DNA from: Lutimaribacter salitolerans
GTDB taxonomy: Bacteria > Pseudomonadota > Alphaproteobacteria > Rhodobacterales > Rhodobacteraceae
DNA: 64,000 nucleotides
Direction of reading: 5' to 3'
NCBI RefSeq assembly: GCF_042677865.1
Contig: NZ_JBHUDD010000043.1
Location: 1-64,000 of the forward strand
The translations under genes were made by a program, and so were the position numbers. The notes under the pieces are model-generated. The model did no database searches. It saw nothing but the letters and a program-made list of their open reading frames with translations, and was not told where the DNA came from. Shown piece by piece: positions 33,025 through 42,059 of this stretch. Every line of letters starts with the position of its first letter. The stretch's first letter is position 1.

Positions 33025-33807
33025 TCACCCCGCCCAGGCAGGCTTGCGCTTGTCAAAGAACGCACCGATCCCCTCGGGGGCCTCGTCCCCCTCCCAGCAG
33101 GCAACAAGCTCGTCGATGGTGTGGCGGATCGTGTCCTCGTCGATAACCGGCCCCAACCGGCGCAGCAGCGCCTTGGCCCGCGCCACCGCCTGCGGTGCGC
33201 AGGACAGATAGGGCGCGATCTCGGCCTCGATCGCGGCATCCAGGTCCTCTGCCGCCACGACCCGCGCCAGCAGGCCAAGCTCCACCGCCTCGTCGGCACC
33301 AAAGCGGCGGCCCGACATGAACACCCGCCGCGCCCGCGCCTCGCCCATGCGTGCGCAGACATAGGGCCCGATGGTGGCCGGGATCAGCCCCAGCCGGGTT
33401 TCGGTCAGCGCCATCTGCACATCCGGCGTACCGATACAGACATCGCAGACGCTGGCCATGCCCAGCCCGCCGCCAAAGGCATTGCCCTGCACCCGCCCGA
33501 TCAGGGGCTTGGGCAGGGTGTTGAGCGCCTGAAGCATCCAGGCCAGCTTGCCCGCCTCAGCGCCCCGCTCGGCAGGGGTTGCGCCCATCTGCGCCTGCAT
33601 CCAGGCCAGATCGCCCCCGGCGCAGAACGTGCGACCCCGCGCGCCCAGCACCACGACGCGCACGGCGTCATCAGTGGCAAGCGCGTCCACCGCCGCGCGC
33701 ATCTGCGCGATCATCTCGCCCGAAAGCGCGTTGTGCTTGTCCGCCCGGTCCATCCACAGCCGGGCCACACCCCGTGCCTCGCGTTCGACCGTGATCATCT
33801 GTTCCAT
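33025..33807 (-). CDS. liuC: Methylglutaconyl-CoA hydratase (enoyl-CoA hydratase family)
   Basis: A 260-aa crotonase-fold enzyme. In the leucine pathway it hydrates 3-methylglutaconyl-CoA to HMG-CoA, and its place directly after liuE supports that role. Visible are the oxyanion-hole segments ADKHNALSGEM and CAGGDLAWMQ, and GNAFGGGLGMASVCDVCIG, which carries the glutamate/glycine region of the active site. ATG 33807 (MEQMITVEREARG) was chosen; the upstream frame runs through the palindromic repeats and liuE. The family alone allows other enoyl-CoA substrates. Confidence 0.88.
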   Translation of the reverse strand: MEQMITVEREARGVARLWMDRADKHNALSGEMIAQMRAAVDALATDDAVRVVVLGARGRTFCAGGDLAWMQAQMGATPAERGAEAGKLAWMLQALNTLPKPLIGRVQGNAFGGGLGMASVCDVCIGTPDVQMALTETRLGLIPATIGPYVCARMGEARARRVFMSGRRFGADEAVELGLLARVVAAEDLDAAIEAEIAPYLSCAPQAVARAKALLRRLGPVIDEDTIRHTIDELVACWEGDEAPEGIGAFFDKRKPAWAG

Positions 33808-33850
33808 CCCGTCTCTCCTGTCTGATGTCCTTGGCCCGAAGTCTGACCCC

Positions 33851-33920
33851 GAGAATTTTCGTACGAAAATTCTCCACCGCCGCCGCCGCGCCCGAAAATT
33901 TTCGGACGAAAATTTTCGTC
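33851..33920. repeat. Paired AT-rich palindromes between liuE and liuC
   Basis: A perfect 24-bp palindrome (33851-33874, core TTTTCGTACGAAAA) is followed after 18 G/C-rich bases by two copies of CGAAAATTTTCG (33893-33904 and 33907-33918), which can pair with each other as a 12-bp stem. The A/T content contrasts sharply with the surrounding DNA. It lies between the liuE stop and the liuC start. Similar paired hairpins occur at 49845-49893 and 60422-60468. Confidence 0.75.
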
Positions 33921-34774
33921 TAGCCAGCCCGCATCGCCCGCGCCATGGCCGCACCGCTCAGGACAACGTCGCGGTCCAGCCCGGGTTCGAACCCCAGCGC
34001 CTCCAGCCGGTCCAGCACCGCCTCGGTCGCCACGTTGCCTGCCGCCCCGGGCGCATAGGGGCAACCGCCCAAGCCCCCGACGGCGGCGTCAAACACCCGC
34101 AGCCCGCGCGCCAGCGACGCCTCAATGTTCTCCAGCGCCCGGCCGCCGGTGTCGTGGAAATGTCCGGCCAGCCGCACGGCCGGCACCACCTCCAGCACCG
34201 CGTCAAGCATGGCACCGATGCGCTCGGGCGTTGCCTGCCCGATGGTGTCGCCCAGGCTGATCTCGTAACAGCCCATCGCGTCCAGCCGCGCGGCCACCTG
34301 CGCCACCTGCGCCGGATCGGTCGGCCCGTCATAGGGGCAATCGCTCACGCAAGAGATATAGCCGCGCACCGGCAACCCGACCTTGCGCGCGGCCTCGGCC
34401 ACCGGCCCGAACCGCTCCAGACTTTCGGCGATGCTGGCGTTGATATTGGCGCGGCTGAACCCTTCCGAGGCCGAGCCGAAGATCGCCACCTCATCCGCCC
34501 GCGCCGCGATGGCCCGCTCCAGCCCCTTGATGTTGGGCGTCAGCGCGGCATAGCGCACGCCCGGCGCGCGGGTGATCCCGGCCAGAACCTCGCCGCTGTC
34601 GGCCATCTGCGGCACCCATTTCGGACTGACGAAACTGGCCACCTCGATGCGGGCAAACCCTGCCTTGCTCAGACAATCGACCAGCGCGATCTTGTCCGCC
34701 GTGGGGATCGGCCGCGCCTCGTTCTGCAACCCGTCACGCGGGCCGACCTCGAAAATCTCGACCTTTTCATCCAT
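33920..34774 (-). CDS. liuE: Hydroxymethylglutaryl-CoA lyase
   Basis: Cleaves HMG-CoA to acetoacetate and acetyl-CoA, the last step of leucine breakdown. The 284-aa TIM-barrel protein has EVGPRDGLQNE near the N-terminus (metal/substrate binding), HFHDTGG (metal-binding histidines) and the catalytic-cysteine loop GGLGGCPYAPGAAGN. The start MDEKVEIFEVG at 34774 overlaps the GST gene stop by eight bases; the longer frame to 34903 is a GST shadow. Confidence 0.96.
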   Translation of the reverse strand: MDEKVEIFEVGPRDGLQNEARPIPTADKIALVDCLSKAGFARIEVASFVSPKWVPQMADSGEVLAGITRAPGVRYAALTPNIKGLERAIAARADEVAIFGSASEGFSRANINASIAESLERFGPVAEAARKVGLPVRGYISCVSDCPYDGPTDPAQVAQVAARLDAMGCYEISLGDTIGQATPERIGAMLDAVLEVVPAVRLAGHFHDTGGRALENIEASLARGLRVFDAAVGGLGGCPYAPGAAGNVATEAVLDRLEALGFEPGLDRDVVLSGAAMARAMRAG

Positions 34775-35423
34775 GGCTCTCCTCCTTCCTAAGGCAAGGC
34801 GGCACGGTGGCGCGCAGATGCGGGCGCGCGCGCATCCGCTCCAGCCACGCCGCCAGCGCCTCGAACCCCGCAAGCATCGCGGCCCCTTCGGGCACGCGGG
34901 CAAAGCAGATCAACATCGGTGCCAGCATCAGATCGGCCAGCGTCAGGGCATCACCTCTCAGCACCAGCCCCTCCTGCGCCACCACGTCCAATGCCCCCAG
35001 TGCCACAGATGCCTGCGCCAGCCCCGCCCGCAGCACCGCCGCGTCGCCCACCTGCCCCTCCATGGGCAGATAGAAACCGTTGGAGTACACCTGCCGCACC
35101 AGCGGCCAGTAGACCTGCGATGCGGTGACCGACATCACCTGCGCCATCCGCGCCGCCCTGCGTGCATCCGCAGGCGTCAGGCGCGGCCCCGCCTGCACGC
35201 GGTCCAGATAGCCAAGGATCGCCGCGGTTTCATACAGGCTGAAATCGCCGTGCCGCAGGACGGGCACAAGGCCAAAGGGATGCCCCCGCACCGCCTGCCC
35301 TTCGAACGGGTTCACCTCGACATACCCATGTGCCAGCCCCATCTCGGCCAGCGCCCATCGCACCGACCAGGTGTAGACGCTGTCGCGGAACCCGGTCAGG
35401 GTCAGGGCATCGGCATCGCTCAC
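34767..35423 (-). CDS. Glutathione S-transferase family protein
   Basis: A 218-aa GST-fold protein. The N-terminal thioredoxin-like domain has SVYTWSVRWALAEMG (position of the catalytic Ser/Cys loop), then LVPVLRHGDFSLYETAAILGYLD, with the conserved cis-proline and the E-T/S glutathione contact. The C-terminal helical domain has LTLADLMLAPML (N-capping box). It overlaps liuD and liuE by a few bases within the liu operon. The substrate is unknown; detoxification of a reactive CoA intermediate or its byproducts is a guess from context. Confidence 0.88.
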   Translation of the reverse strand: MSDADALTLTGFRDSVYTWSVRWALAEMGLAHGYVEVNPFEGQAVRGHPFGLVPVLRHGDFSLYETAAILGYLDRVQAGPRLTPADARRAARMAQVMSVTASQVYWPLVRQVYSNGFYLPMEGQVGDAAVLRAGLAQASVALGALDVVAQEGLVLRGDALTLADLMLAPMLICFARVPEGAAMLAGFEALAAWLERMRARPHLRATVPPCLRKEESHG

Positions 35424-37369
35424 GCCGCGGCCTCCTCCTCGTCCTCCAGCCGGATCAGCGCCGCCCCCGCCTCGACCTGCGCGCCGGGCTGGGCCAGCAC
35501 CTCGGCCACCACACCGTCGCGGGTCGCCAGCAAAGCGTGCTCCATCTTCATCGCCTCAAGGATGGCCAGGCGGTCGCCCGCCGCCACAGCCTGCCCGGCC
35601 TCGGCGAACACCGCCTTGACCAGCCCGGGCATCGGCGCCTCGATCAGGTTGCCGCCCGCGCCCTCATGGGCCGCGCGCTCCAGCGGATCGACCACGTGAA
35701 ACGCCAGTCCAGCCCCGCGAAACAGTGTGATCAAGTCACCCGCACGCACCGCCGCCACCCCCGGCACCGCGCCAAAGACCCAGTTGCCCGCGACGCGACG
35801 CGCCGGCACATCCTGCCCGGCCACGGTGATCACCCCCGCCCCGGGGCCACTCAGGGCCACGACAACCCAGCGCTCCTCCTCGCCAAAGCGCAGCAGGACC
35901 GAGCGCGGCAAGGGCGCCCACAGGGTGAACCCGGCGTCGCCCGGCAGATCACCGTCCAGACCCAGCGCCACCAGCGCCGCCTGCGCCCAGTCGGCGGGCA
36001 CAGGCGCATCCACCCGCACCAGCGCGTCCAGATCCCGCGCAATCAGCCCGGTATCCACATCGCCCGCGGCAAAGCCCCGGTGCGCGCACAGCGCCGACAG
36101 GAAACCAAGGTTGGTTACTGTGCCCGCCACCTGGCACCCCGCCAGCGCCGCGCGCATCCGCGACAGCGCCACGTCGCGGGTGGGTCCATGGGTGATGATC
36201 TTGGCAATCATCGGATCGTAGAACGGGCTGATCGTGTCGCCCGAGCGCACACCGCTGTCCGACCGCGCCCCTTGCGGAAACGCCAGATGCGCCAGCGTGC
36301 CGGTGGCAGGCAAAAACCCCTTGGGCACATCCTCGGCATACAGCCGCGCCTCGAACGAATGCCCGTCGATCGTCAGATCCTCCTGACGCGCAGGCAACGC
36401 CTCGCCCGACGCCACGCGCAACTGCCATTCCACCAGATCGACGCCGGTGATCGCCTCGGTCACCGGATGCTCGACCTGAAGCCGCGTGTTCATTTCCATG
36501 AACCAGAACCCGTCGGGGCGCAGCCCCTCTGCGCCATCCACGATGAATTCGATCGTGCCGGCCCCCTTGTAGCCGATGGCTTGCGCGGCGCGCACGGCGG
36601 CCCCGCCCATCGCCGCGCGCATCTCGGGCGTCATGCCGGGGGCCGGAGCCTCTTCGATCACCTTCTGATGCCGCCGCTGCAGGCTGCAGTCGCGCTCGAA
36701 CAGATGCACCGCGTTTGTGCCGTCACCGAACACCTGCACCTCGATATGGCGCGGGCGTTGGATGTATTTCTCGACCAGCACATCGGCATTGCCAAAGGCC
36801 CCGCGCGCCTCGCTCTGCGCACTGGCCAGCGCATCGGCAAAGCCTTCGGGCGCTTCGACCAGCCGCATGCCCTTGCCGCCGCCGCCCGCCACCGCCTTGA
36901 TCAGCACCGGATAGCCGATGGCATCCGCCGCCCCCGCCAGATGCTCGGGGTCCTGGCTGGCCCCGTGATAGCCCGGCACCACCGGCACGCCGGCCTTTTC
37001 CATCAGCGCCTTGGCAGCATCCTTCAGCCCCATCTTGCGGATCGCCTCCGCCGACGGCCCGATGAACACCAGCCCGGCGGCTTCGACCGCATCCACGAAA
37101 TCCGGGTTCTCGGACAAAAAGCCATACCCGGGGTGGATCGCCTGCGCCCCGGTGTCCAGCGCCGCCTGGATGATCCGGTCCCCGCGCAGGTAGCTGTCGC
37201 CCGGGGCCGATCCGCCGATATGCACCGCCACATCCGCCGCCGCCACATGCGCCGCGCCCGCATCCGCATCGGAATAGACCGCCACCACCTTGCAGCCCAT
37301 CGCCCGCGCCGTGCGCGCCACCCGGCAGGCGATCTCGCCCCGGTTGGCAATCAGGATCGTGTCAAACAT
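35420..37369 (-). CDS. liuD: Methylcrotonoyl-CoA carboxylase, biotin-containing alpha subunit
   Basis: Carries the biotin carboxylase and biotin carrier domains of 3-methylcrotonyl-CoA carboxylase. 649 aa. The N-terminus MFDTILIANRGEIACRVARTA is the biotin carboxylase start. The ATP-grasp glycine-rich loop KAVAGGGGKGMRLV, the RDCSLQRRHQKVIEEAP segment and EMNTRLQVEHPVTE follow. The C-terminal biotinyl domain has LEAMKMEHALLA, with the lysine that BirA would biotinylate. The substrate is assigned from operon partners liuA, liuB, liuE and liuC; by sequence alone it could serve other acyl-CoAs. Confidence 0.95.
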   Translation of the reverse strand: MFDTILIANRGEIACRVARTARAMGCKVVAVYSDADAGAAHVAAADVAVHIGGSAPGDSYLRGDRIIQAALDTGAQAIHPGYGFLSENPDFVDAVEAAGLVFIGPSAEAIRKMGLKDAAKALMEKAGVPVVPGYHGASQDPEHLAGAADAIGYPVLIKAVAGGGGKGMRLVEAPEGFADALASAQSEARGAFGNADVLVEKYIQRPRHIEVQVFGDGTNAVHLFERDCSLQRRHQKVIEEAPAPGMTPEMRAAMGGAAVRAAQAIGYKGAGTIEFIVDGAEGLRPDGFWFMEMNTRLQVEHPVTEAITGVDLVEWQLRVASGEALPARQEDLTIDGHSFEARLYAEDVPKGFLPATGTLAHLAFPQGARSDSGVRSGDTISPFYDPMIAKIITHGPTRDVALSRMRAALAGCQVAGTVTNLGFLSALCAHRGFAAGDVDTGLIARDLDALVRVDAPVPADWAQAALVALGLDGDLPGDAGFTLWAPLPRSVLLRFGEEERWVVVALSGPGAGVITVAGQDVPARRVAGNWVFGAVPGVAAVRAGDLITLFRGAGLAFHVVDPLERAAHEGAGGNLIEAPMPGLVKAVFAEAGQAVAAGDRLAILEAMKMEHALLATRDGVVAEVLAQPGAQVEAGAALIRLEDEEEAAA

Positions 37370-37399
37370 CCGCCTCTCCCATCGTGTCGCCCCTCATGT

Positions 37400-37452
37400 T
37401 TCCTCTCTCCCCGAATATCCCGGGGGAGTCGCCCACCGGGCGACGGGGGCAG
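37400..37452. repeat. G/C hairpins after liuD side of the ASCH gene
   Basis: The 93-nt gap between the ASCH gene and liuD contains AATATCCCGGGGGAG, then GTCGCCC-acc-GGGCGAC, then GGGGGC-a-GCGCCCCC-type pairing. The AATATCCCGGGGG block recurs near 57718. Such motifs look like a dispersed intergenic signature of this genome. Confidence 0.5.
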
Positions 37453-37462
37453 CGCCCCCAAT

Positions 37463-37885
37463 TCATCGGCCGAAATCCTCGATAACCTGGAAGGTCTCGA
37501 CAAGCATCATCACATCAGGCGCGAAATGCCCCGCGCGCGTCAGATAGGACTGATAGCCCTGCCGCCAGTGATCGAGGTCGCGAAACTCGCCCTGCGGCGG
37601 GATGCGCGCCTCGTCCATCCGGTCGAACCGGACGTGCTCCACCTTCACGGTCCGCACTGCGAGCGTCGGCTTGCCCTCCCAATCCAGTGCGATATCGATG
37701 CGGCCCACCTCGGGCTCAGGCTCGCCCCGCAGCGCGAACGCGGCCAAAGCATCGCAGCTCATGGTCTTTTTCCCCGCCCGCACGAGGCCGAGGATCTCCG
37801 CGTTCAGCGCCGCGCTATCGCCATAGCGAAACGCGATGGCGCCAGGATAGCGGGCGCGAATATCTGCGGCCAGGTCTAGCTGCAT
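37463..37885 (-). CDS. ASCH-domain protein in the liu operon
   Basis: A 140-aa protein. The pattern LNAEILGLVRAGKKTMSCDALAAF...PEVGRIDIALDWEGKPTLAVRTVKVEHVRFDRM...EGEFRDLDHWRQGYQSYL is that of ASCH domains, a beta-barrel fold related to PUA and thought to bind RNA. Some members are amidohydrolases acting on N4-acetylcytidine. ATG 37885 (MQLDLAADIRARYPG) fits the domain; the longer frame runs antisense through a repeat and liuB. Its link to leucine catabolism is not obvious. Confidence 0.8.
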   Translation of the reverse strand: MQLDLAADIRARYPGAIAFRYGDSAALNAEILGLVRAGKKTMSCDALAAFALRGEPEPEVGRIDIALDWEGKPTLAVRTVKVEHVRFDRMDEARIPPQGEFRDLDHWRQGYQSYLTRAGHFAPDVMMLVETFQVIEDFGR

Positions 37886-37921
37886 CTGCCGCGCCAGCGA
37901 GGGGCCAGCCCCTCGCGCTCC

Positions 37922-37945
37922 CCGGAGTTTATCTGGCAAGATGAA
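37922..37945 (+). repeat. 24-bp dispersed repeat, copy 1
   Basis: Starts CCGGAGTTTA and ends GGCAAGATGAA. It lies between liuB and the ASCH gene. The reverse complement of 43798-43821 matches it at 23 of 24 positions (T against C at position 11). Immediately after it CAAGATG pairs with CATCTTG ten bases later. Confidence 0.75.
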
Positions 37946-37964
37946 TAAAGGACCATCTTGCGCC

Positions 37965-39569
37965 TCACATCCGGAACACGCCGAAACGCGTCTCGGGGAT
38001 CGGCGCGCAGAGGCTGGCGCGCAGCGACAGCGCCAGAACGTCGCGGGTCTTGCGCGGGTCCACGATGCCGTCGTCCCACAACCGCGCACTGGCATAAAGA
38101 GGGTGCGACTGCTCTTCGAACATGTCGATGGTCGGCTGCTTGAACGCAGCCTCGTCCTCGGCACTCCACGTCTCGCCCGCGCGCTCGATCCCGTCGCGTT
38201 TCACCGTGGCCAGCACGCCGGCCGCCTGCGCCCCGCCCATCACGCTGATGCGGCTGTTGGGCCATGTCCACAGGAAGCGCGGGCTATACGCCCGCCCCGC
38301 CATGCCGTAATTGCCCGCCCCGAAAGAGCCGCCCACCAGCATGGTGATTTTCGGCACCTGCGTGCAGGCCACCGCCGTCACCATCTTGGCCCCGTGCCGC
38401 GCGATGCCTTCGTTCTCGTACCGCCGCCCGACCATGAAACCGGTGATGTTCTGCAAGAAAACCAGAGGGATGCGGCGCTGACTGCACAGCTCCACGAAAT
38501 GCGCGCCCTTCACCGCCGCCTCTGAAAACAGCACGCCGTTGTTGGCCACGATGCCCACCGGAATGCCCTTCACATGGGCAAACCCGGTCACCAGCGTCTC
38601 GCCGAACCGCGCCTTGAACTCGTCGAACCGGCTGCCATCGACGACGCGGGCGATCACCTCGCGGATGTCATAGGGCGTGCGCAGATCGGCGGGCACCACG
38701 CCCAGGATTTCCTCGGGGTCATAGGCGGGCTCTTCGCTGGCCTCCAACCGTAGGGTGGGTGCCAACCCACCCCCCAGACTGCCCACCGCGCGCCGCGCCA
38801 GCGCCAGCGCATGGGCATCATCCTCGGCCAGATAATCCGCCACACCCGACAGCCGGGTGTGCACATCGCCGCCGCCCAGTTCCTCGGCCGTGACCACCTC
38901 GCCCGTCGCCGCCTTGACCAGCGGCGGCCCGGCCAGAAAGATGGTGCCCTGATCGCGCACGATGATCGTCACATCCGACATGGCCGGCACATAGGCGCCG
39001 CCCGCCGTGCAACTGCCCATCACCACGGCGATCTGCGGGATGCCCTTGGCCGACATGTTGGCCTGATTGAAGAAGATCCGCCCGAAATGATCGCGATCGG
39101 GAAACACCTCGTCCTGTTGCGGCAGGTTCGCGCCGCCGCTGTCGACAAGATAGATGCAGGGCAGATGGTTCTGCTCGGCGATCTCCTGCGCGCGCAGGTG
39201 TTTCTTGACCGTCATCGGATAGTAGGTGCCGCCCTTCACCGTGGCATCGTTGCACAGGATCATGCAGGTCCGTCCCATCACCTGACCCACGCCCGCGATC
39301 ATGCCCGCCGCCGGGGCCGCGCCATCATACAACCCGTGCGCCGCCGTGGCCCCTACTTCCAGGAACGGCGCGCCGGGGTCCAGCAGGTTGGCGACACGCT
39401 CGCGCGGGGGCATCTTGCCGCGCGACACATGCCGGTCGCGCGCCTTGGCACCGCCACCTTCGGCCGCCAGCGCTGCCGCCTCCTGCACCACGCGCAAAGC
39501 CTCCAGATAGCCCTCGCGGTTGGTGCGGAACTGGTCCGATGTCGGGATCGCCTGGGATAGCAGTTTCAT
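37965..39569 (-). CDS. liuB: Methylcrotonoyl-CoA carboxylase, carboxyltransferase beta subunit
   Basis: Transfers the carboxyl group from biotin on LiuD to 3-methylcrotonyl-CoA. 534 aa, normal length. The two crotonase-like carboxyltransferase halves are visible, with CNDATVKGGTYYPMTVKKHLRAQEIA, LVDSGGANLPQQDEVFPDRDHFG and, in the C-terminal half, FLQNITGFMVGRRYENEGIARHGAKMV and GAGNYGMAGRAYSPRFL. ATG 39569 (MKLLSQAIPTSDQF) was chosen; the longer frame to 39941 is a shadow of the exported-protein gene. Confidence 0.96.
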   Translation of the reverse strand: MKLLSQAIPTSDQFRTNREGYLEALRVVQEAAALAAEGGGAKARDRHVSRGKMPPRERVANLLDPGAPFLEVGATAAHGLYDGAAPAAGMIAGVGQVMGRTCMILCNDATVKGGTYYPMTVKKHLRAQEIAEQNHLPCIYLVDSGGANLPQQDEVFPDRDHFGRIFFNQANMSAKGIPQIAVVMGSCTAGGAYVPAMSDVTIIVRDQGTIFLAGPPLVKAATGEVVTAEELGGGDVHTRLSGVADYLAEDDAHALALARRAVGSLGGGLAPTLRLEASEEPAYDPEEILGVVPADLRTPYDIREVIARVVDGSRFDEFKARFGETLVTGFAHVKGIPVGIVANNGVLFSEAAVKGAHFVELCSQRRIPLVFLQNITGFMVGRRYENEGIARHGAKMVTAVACTQVPKITMLVGGSFGAGNYGMAGRAYSPRFLWTWPNSRISVMGGAQAAGVLATVKRDGIERAGETWSAEDEAAFKQPTIDMFEEQSHPLYASARLWDDGIVDPRKTRDVLALSLRASLCAPIPETRFGVFRM

Positions 39570-39633
39570 TGTTTCTCCACCCGGGTTGCAGGTTGTTGCC
39601 GCCGTGTCGCGGCGATTTGAGGCACAGGCACGC

Positions 39634-40200
39634 TCATTCCCGCGCCCTTGGCCGTGTCGGTGGCGGCGGTCCGGCCCAACCGGCGCTGATCGCATCCGGC
39701 GCCGCCCCCAGATAGCGCGCCAGCACCCAGGCGCGCAGCGTGATGTCCAGCCGCCTGTTGGCCGCCCGCGCGCCGCAGCGCGGCCCGTCGCCCACGGCCA
39801 CGCCCGCGCAATCCGGCCCGGCCGAGTGCCCATGCGCCAGCGCGTGCATGCGCGGATACAGGGCATCCGACCACATCCCGCGCCGTCCCGCCACCACTTC
39901 GGGTGCAGGCAGGCTGGCCAGCACCTCCGCCCGCAGCGCATCCTGCTGCGCGGTCAGGGCTTCGTGGCAGGTATCGGCGGCATCCTCCTGATCACACAGG
40001 AAAATACCCGCTTCGCCGCAATAGGCCATGCCCGCCAGATCGGCCACCGGGACCTGCTCGGCAAACGCGCCCTCGACATGCCAGCGCAATTCGCGCTCCA
40101 GCCGCTCGATGGCGATGTCGCGGCAGGCGCCAAAGGCGGGCACCGGCTCTTGCGCGGCAACCGGCGCGGTCATCGCCAGAAGGGCAATCGCCCATCTCAT
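39634..40200 (-). CDS. Exported hypothetical protein with many cysteines
   Basis: A 188-aa protein with a cleavable signal peptide, MRWAIALLAMTAPVAAQ (AxA site near residue 16). The mature part has about seven cysteines (FGACRDIAIERLERELRW, MAYCGEAGIFLCDQEDAADTCHEAL, GPDCAGVAVGDGPRCGARAAN), suggesting disulfides in the periplasm. It sits between the acyl-CoA synthetase (ATGA overlap) and liuB, so it is co-transcribed with leucine catabolism. I do not recognise the family. Confidence 0.72.
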   Translation of the reverse strand: MRWAIALLAMTAPVAAQEPVPAFGACRDIAIERLERELRWHVEGAFAEQVPVADLAGMAYCGEAGIFLCDQEDAADTCHEALTAQQDALRAEVLASLPAPEVVAGRRGMWSDALYPRMHALAHGHSAGPDCAGVAVGDGPRCGARAANRRLDITLRAWVLARYLGAAPDAISAGWAGPPPPTRPRARE

Positions 40201-41756
40201 GCGCCATCCTCCGCCGCTGCGCGCGCCTTCAACTCGCGGCGGATCACCTTGCCGGTGACGGTCATCGGCAGCGCGTCCAGAAAAGCGATTTCCCTTGGAT
40301 ATGAATAGGCTGCAAGCCGATCTTTCACCCATGCCTTAAGATCTTCGGCCAGCGCCTCGCCCGCCTCGACCCCGTCCTTCAGCACGACATAGGCCTTGAC
40401 GATCTCGGTCCGCAGCGCGTCGGGCTTGCCCACAACCCCCACCGTGGCAACGTCTGGATGGGTCAGCAGGCAATCCTCGATCTCGGCGGGGCCGATGCGG
40501 TAGCCGGACGAGGTGATCACGTCATCCTCGCGCCCGACAAAGCGGATGAACCCGTCCTCGATGATCCCCCGATCGCCGGTCAGCATCCACTGACCGCGAA
40601 ACTTCTCCCGCGTCGCGTCCGGCCTGCGCCAGTACTCCAGCAGCATAGCAGGGCTGCCGGCGCGGATGGCGATATCACCCTCGCCCTCGGTCGACTGCCC
40701 GTGATCGTCGATCACCGCCACCTGATGCCCCGGCACCGCGCGGCCAATGGCCCCCAGACGCGCGTCGAACAGGCTGCCACAGGAGCTGGCTACCATGTTG
40801 CATTCGGTCTGGCCGTAGAACTCGTTGATCTGCACGCCAAAGGCCCGCCGCCCCCAGTCCAGCATCTCGGCGCCCAGAGGCTCGCCGCCCGATGCAACCG
40901 ACCGCAACCCGGGCACCTCGCATTCCACCGCGCGCAGCATCCGCAGTGCGGTGGGCGGGAAGAACACGTTGCGCACCCCCGCCTGCGCCACGATCCGTGC
41001 AGCGCCGGTGGGCGTGAACTTGTCCATCCGCGCGGCCACCACCGGCACCCCCATCGCCAGCCCCGGCATCAGAACGTCGAACAGCCCGCCGATCCAGGCC
41101 CAGTCGGCCGGTGTCCAAAGGCAATCGCCGGGCTGGCCCAGGAAATCATGGCTCATCGCCACCCCCGGCAGATGGCCGGTCAGCACGCGGTGGCCATGCA
41201 GCGCGCCCTTGGGCGTGCCCGTCGTGCCGCTGGTATAGATCAGGACCGCCGGATCATCCGGCCCGGTGTCGACCCCGCCGCTGGCCTGCGCGCCGCCGGG
41301 CAGGTCCTGCGCGCGGATCACGCCCAGCCCCATGCCACGCAGCATCGCCGCGCCCTCGTCATCGGTGACGACAACACCCGCCCCGGCATCGTCCAGCCGC
41401 ACCTCCAGCGCGTCGCGGCGGAACAGCTTGAACAGCGGCACGCTGATGGCCCCGATCCGCCAGGCCGCGATATGCGTCGCAGCACACAGGAACGACTGGC
41501 TCAGCAGCACGCCCACCCGGTCGCCGCGCATCACACCGTATTCGATCAACGCGTTTTCAACGCGGCGCGACAGACGCCACAACTCGCCATAGGTCATCTC
41601 GCGCCGGATGCCGTCGCTGACATCGATCAGCGCCACGCGTCCCGGGTCGCGCACCGCCCAGCCGTCGCAGACCTGATGCGCCATGTTCAGACGGTCCGGG
41701 ATGTCCCACCGAAACGTTGCGCACAGCGCGTCATAATCGGGCGCGCGCATCAGCAT
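40197..41756 (-). CDS. AMP-binding acyl-CoA synthetase in the liu operon
   Basis: A 519-aa member of the ANL superfamily that activates a carboxylic acid to its CoA thioester through an acyl-adenylate. Motifs: the P-loop-like IYTSGTTGTPKGALHGH (about residues 172-188), NEFYGQTECNMV, and the hinge/C-terminal GREDDVITSSGYRIGPAEIE; the catalytic lysine lies in the final segment TVTGKVIRRELK. It resembles acetyl-CoA synthetase-like medium-chain acyl-CoA ligases. In a liu operon it may activate isovalerate, acetoacetate or a related acid. A second ATG at 41750 is an alternative start. Confidence 0.9.
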   Translation of the reverse strand: MLMRAPDYDALCATFRWDIPDRLNMAHQVCDGWAVRDPGRVALIDVSDGIRREMTYGELWRLSRRVENALIEYGVMRGDRVGVLLSQSFLCAATHIAAWRIGAISVPLFKLFRRDALEVRLDDAGAGVVVTDDEGAAMLRGMGLGVIRAQDLPGGAQASGGVDTGPDDPAVLIYTSGTTGTPKGALHGHRVLTGHLPGVAMSHDFLGQPGDCLWTPADWAWIGGLFDVLMPGLAMGVPVVAARMDKFTPTGAARIVAQAGVRNVFFPPTALRMLRAVECEVPGLRSVASGGEPLGAEMLDWGRRAFGVQINEFYGQTECNMVASSCGSLFDARLGAIGRAVPGHQVAVIDDHGQSTEGEGDIAIRAGSPAMLLEYWRRPDATREKFRGQWMLTGDRGIIEDGFIRFVGREDDVITSSGYRIGPAEIEDCLLTHPDVATVGVVGKPDALRTEIVKAYVVLKDGVEAGEALAEDLKAWVKDRLAAYSYPREIAFLDALPMTVTGKVIRRELKARAAAEDGA

Positions 41757-42058
41757 GCCGCCACCGCCCCTTTCGCGCGCCGATGCGCCAGACGACCGAA
41801 ATCATCCACGAAATACTCGCGCGCCGCTTCCGCCTCTGCGCAGCCGCAGCGCACCACCAGCCACAACCCGTCGCTGGCTGCTGGCCTTGCCGCGCAATCG
41901 GTCGCGCGCCCGCCTTCCTCGACATAAAGCGCCGCCATACGGTTGATCACCTCGGTCTCGCCCGGCGTCACGCTGCGCACGCCCAGCAGCCAGCCCAGAA
42001 CGCCCGCGCACAGGATCAGCGCGACCAGCGGAGCGAATATGCGCGCGCGCAGCCCCAT
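41750..42058 (-). CDS. Small single-helix membrane protein
   Basis: A 102-aa protein. One membrane helix near the N-terminus (IFAPLVALILCAGVLGWLLGV, about residues 7-27) is followed by a soluble part with VTPGETEVINRMAALYVEEGGRATDCAAR and WLVVRCGCAEAEAAREYFVDDFGR, containing three cysteines that probably face the periplasm. It lies between the LprI-like gene and the acyl-CoA synthetase with close spacing. Function unknown. Confidence 0.7.
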   Translation of the reverse strand: MGLRARIFAPLVALILCAGVLGWLLGVRSVTPGETEVINRMAALYVEEGGRATDCAARPAASDGLWLVVRCGCAEAEAAREYFVDDFGRLAHRRAKGAVAAC

Positions 42059-42059
42059 C

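Noticed and set aside
35330..37879. An 849-codon open frame on the plus strand
   Set aside because: Antisense to liuD and the ASCH gene, with a composition typical of shadow frames in high-GC DNA.
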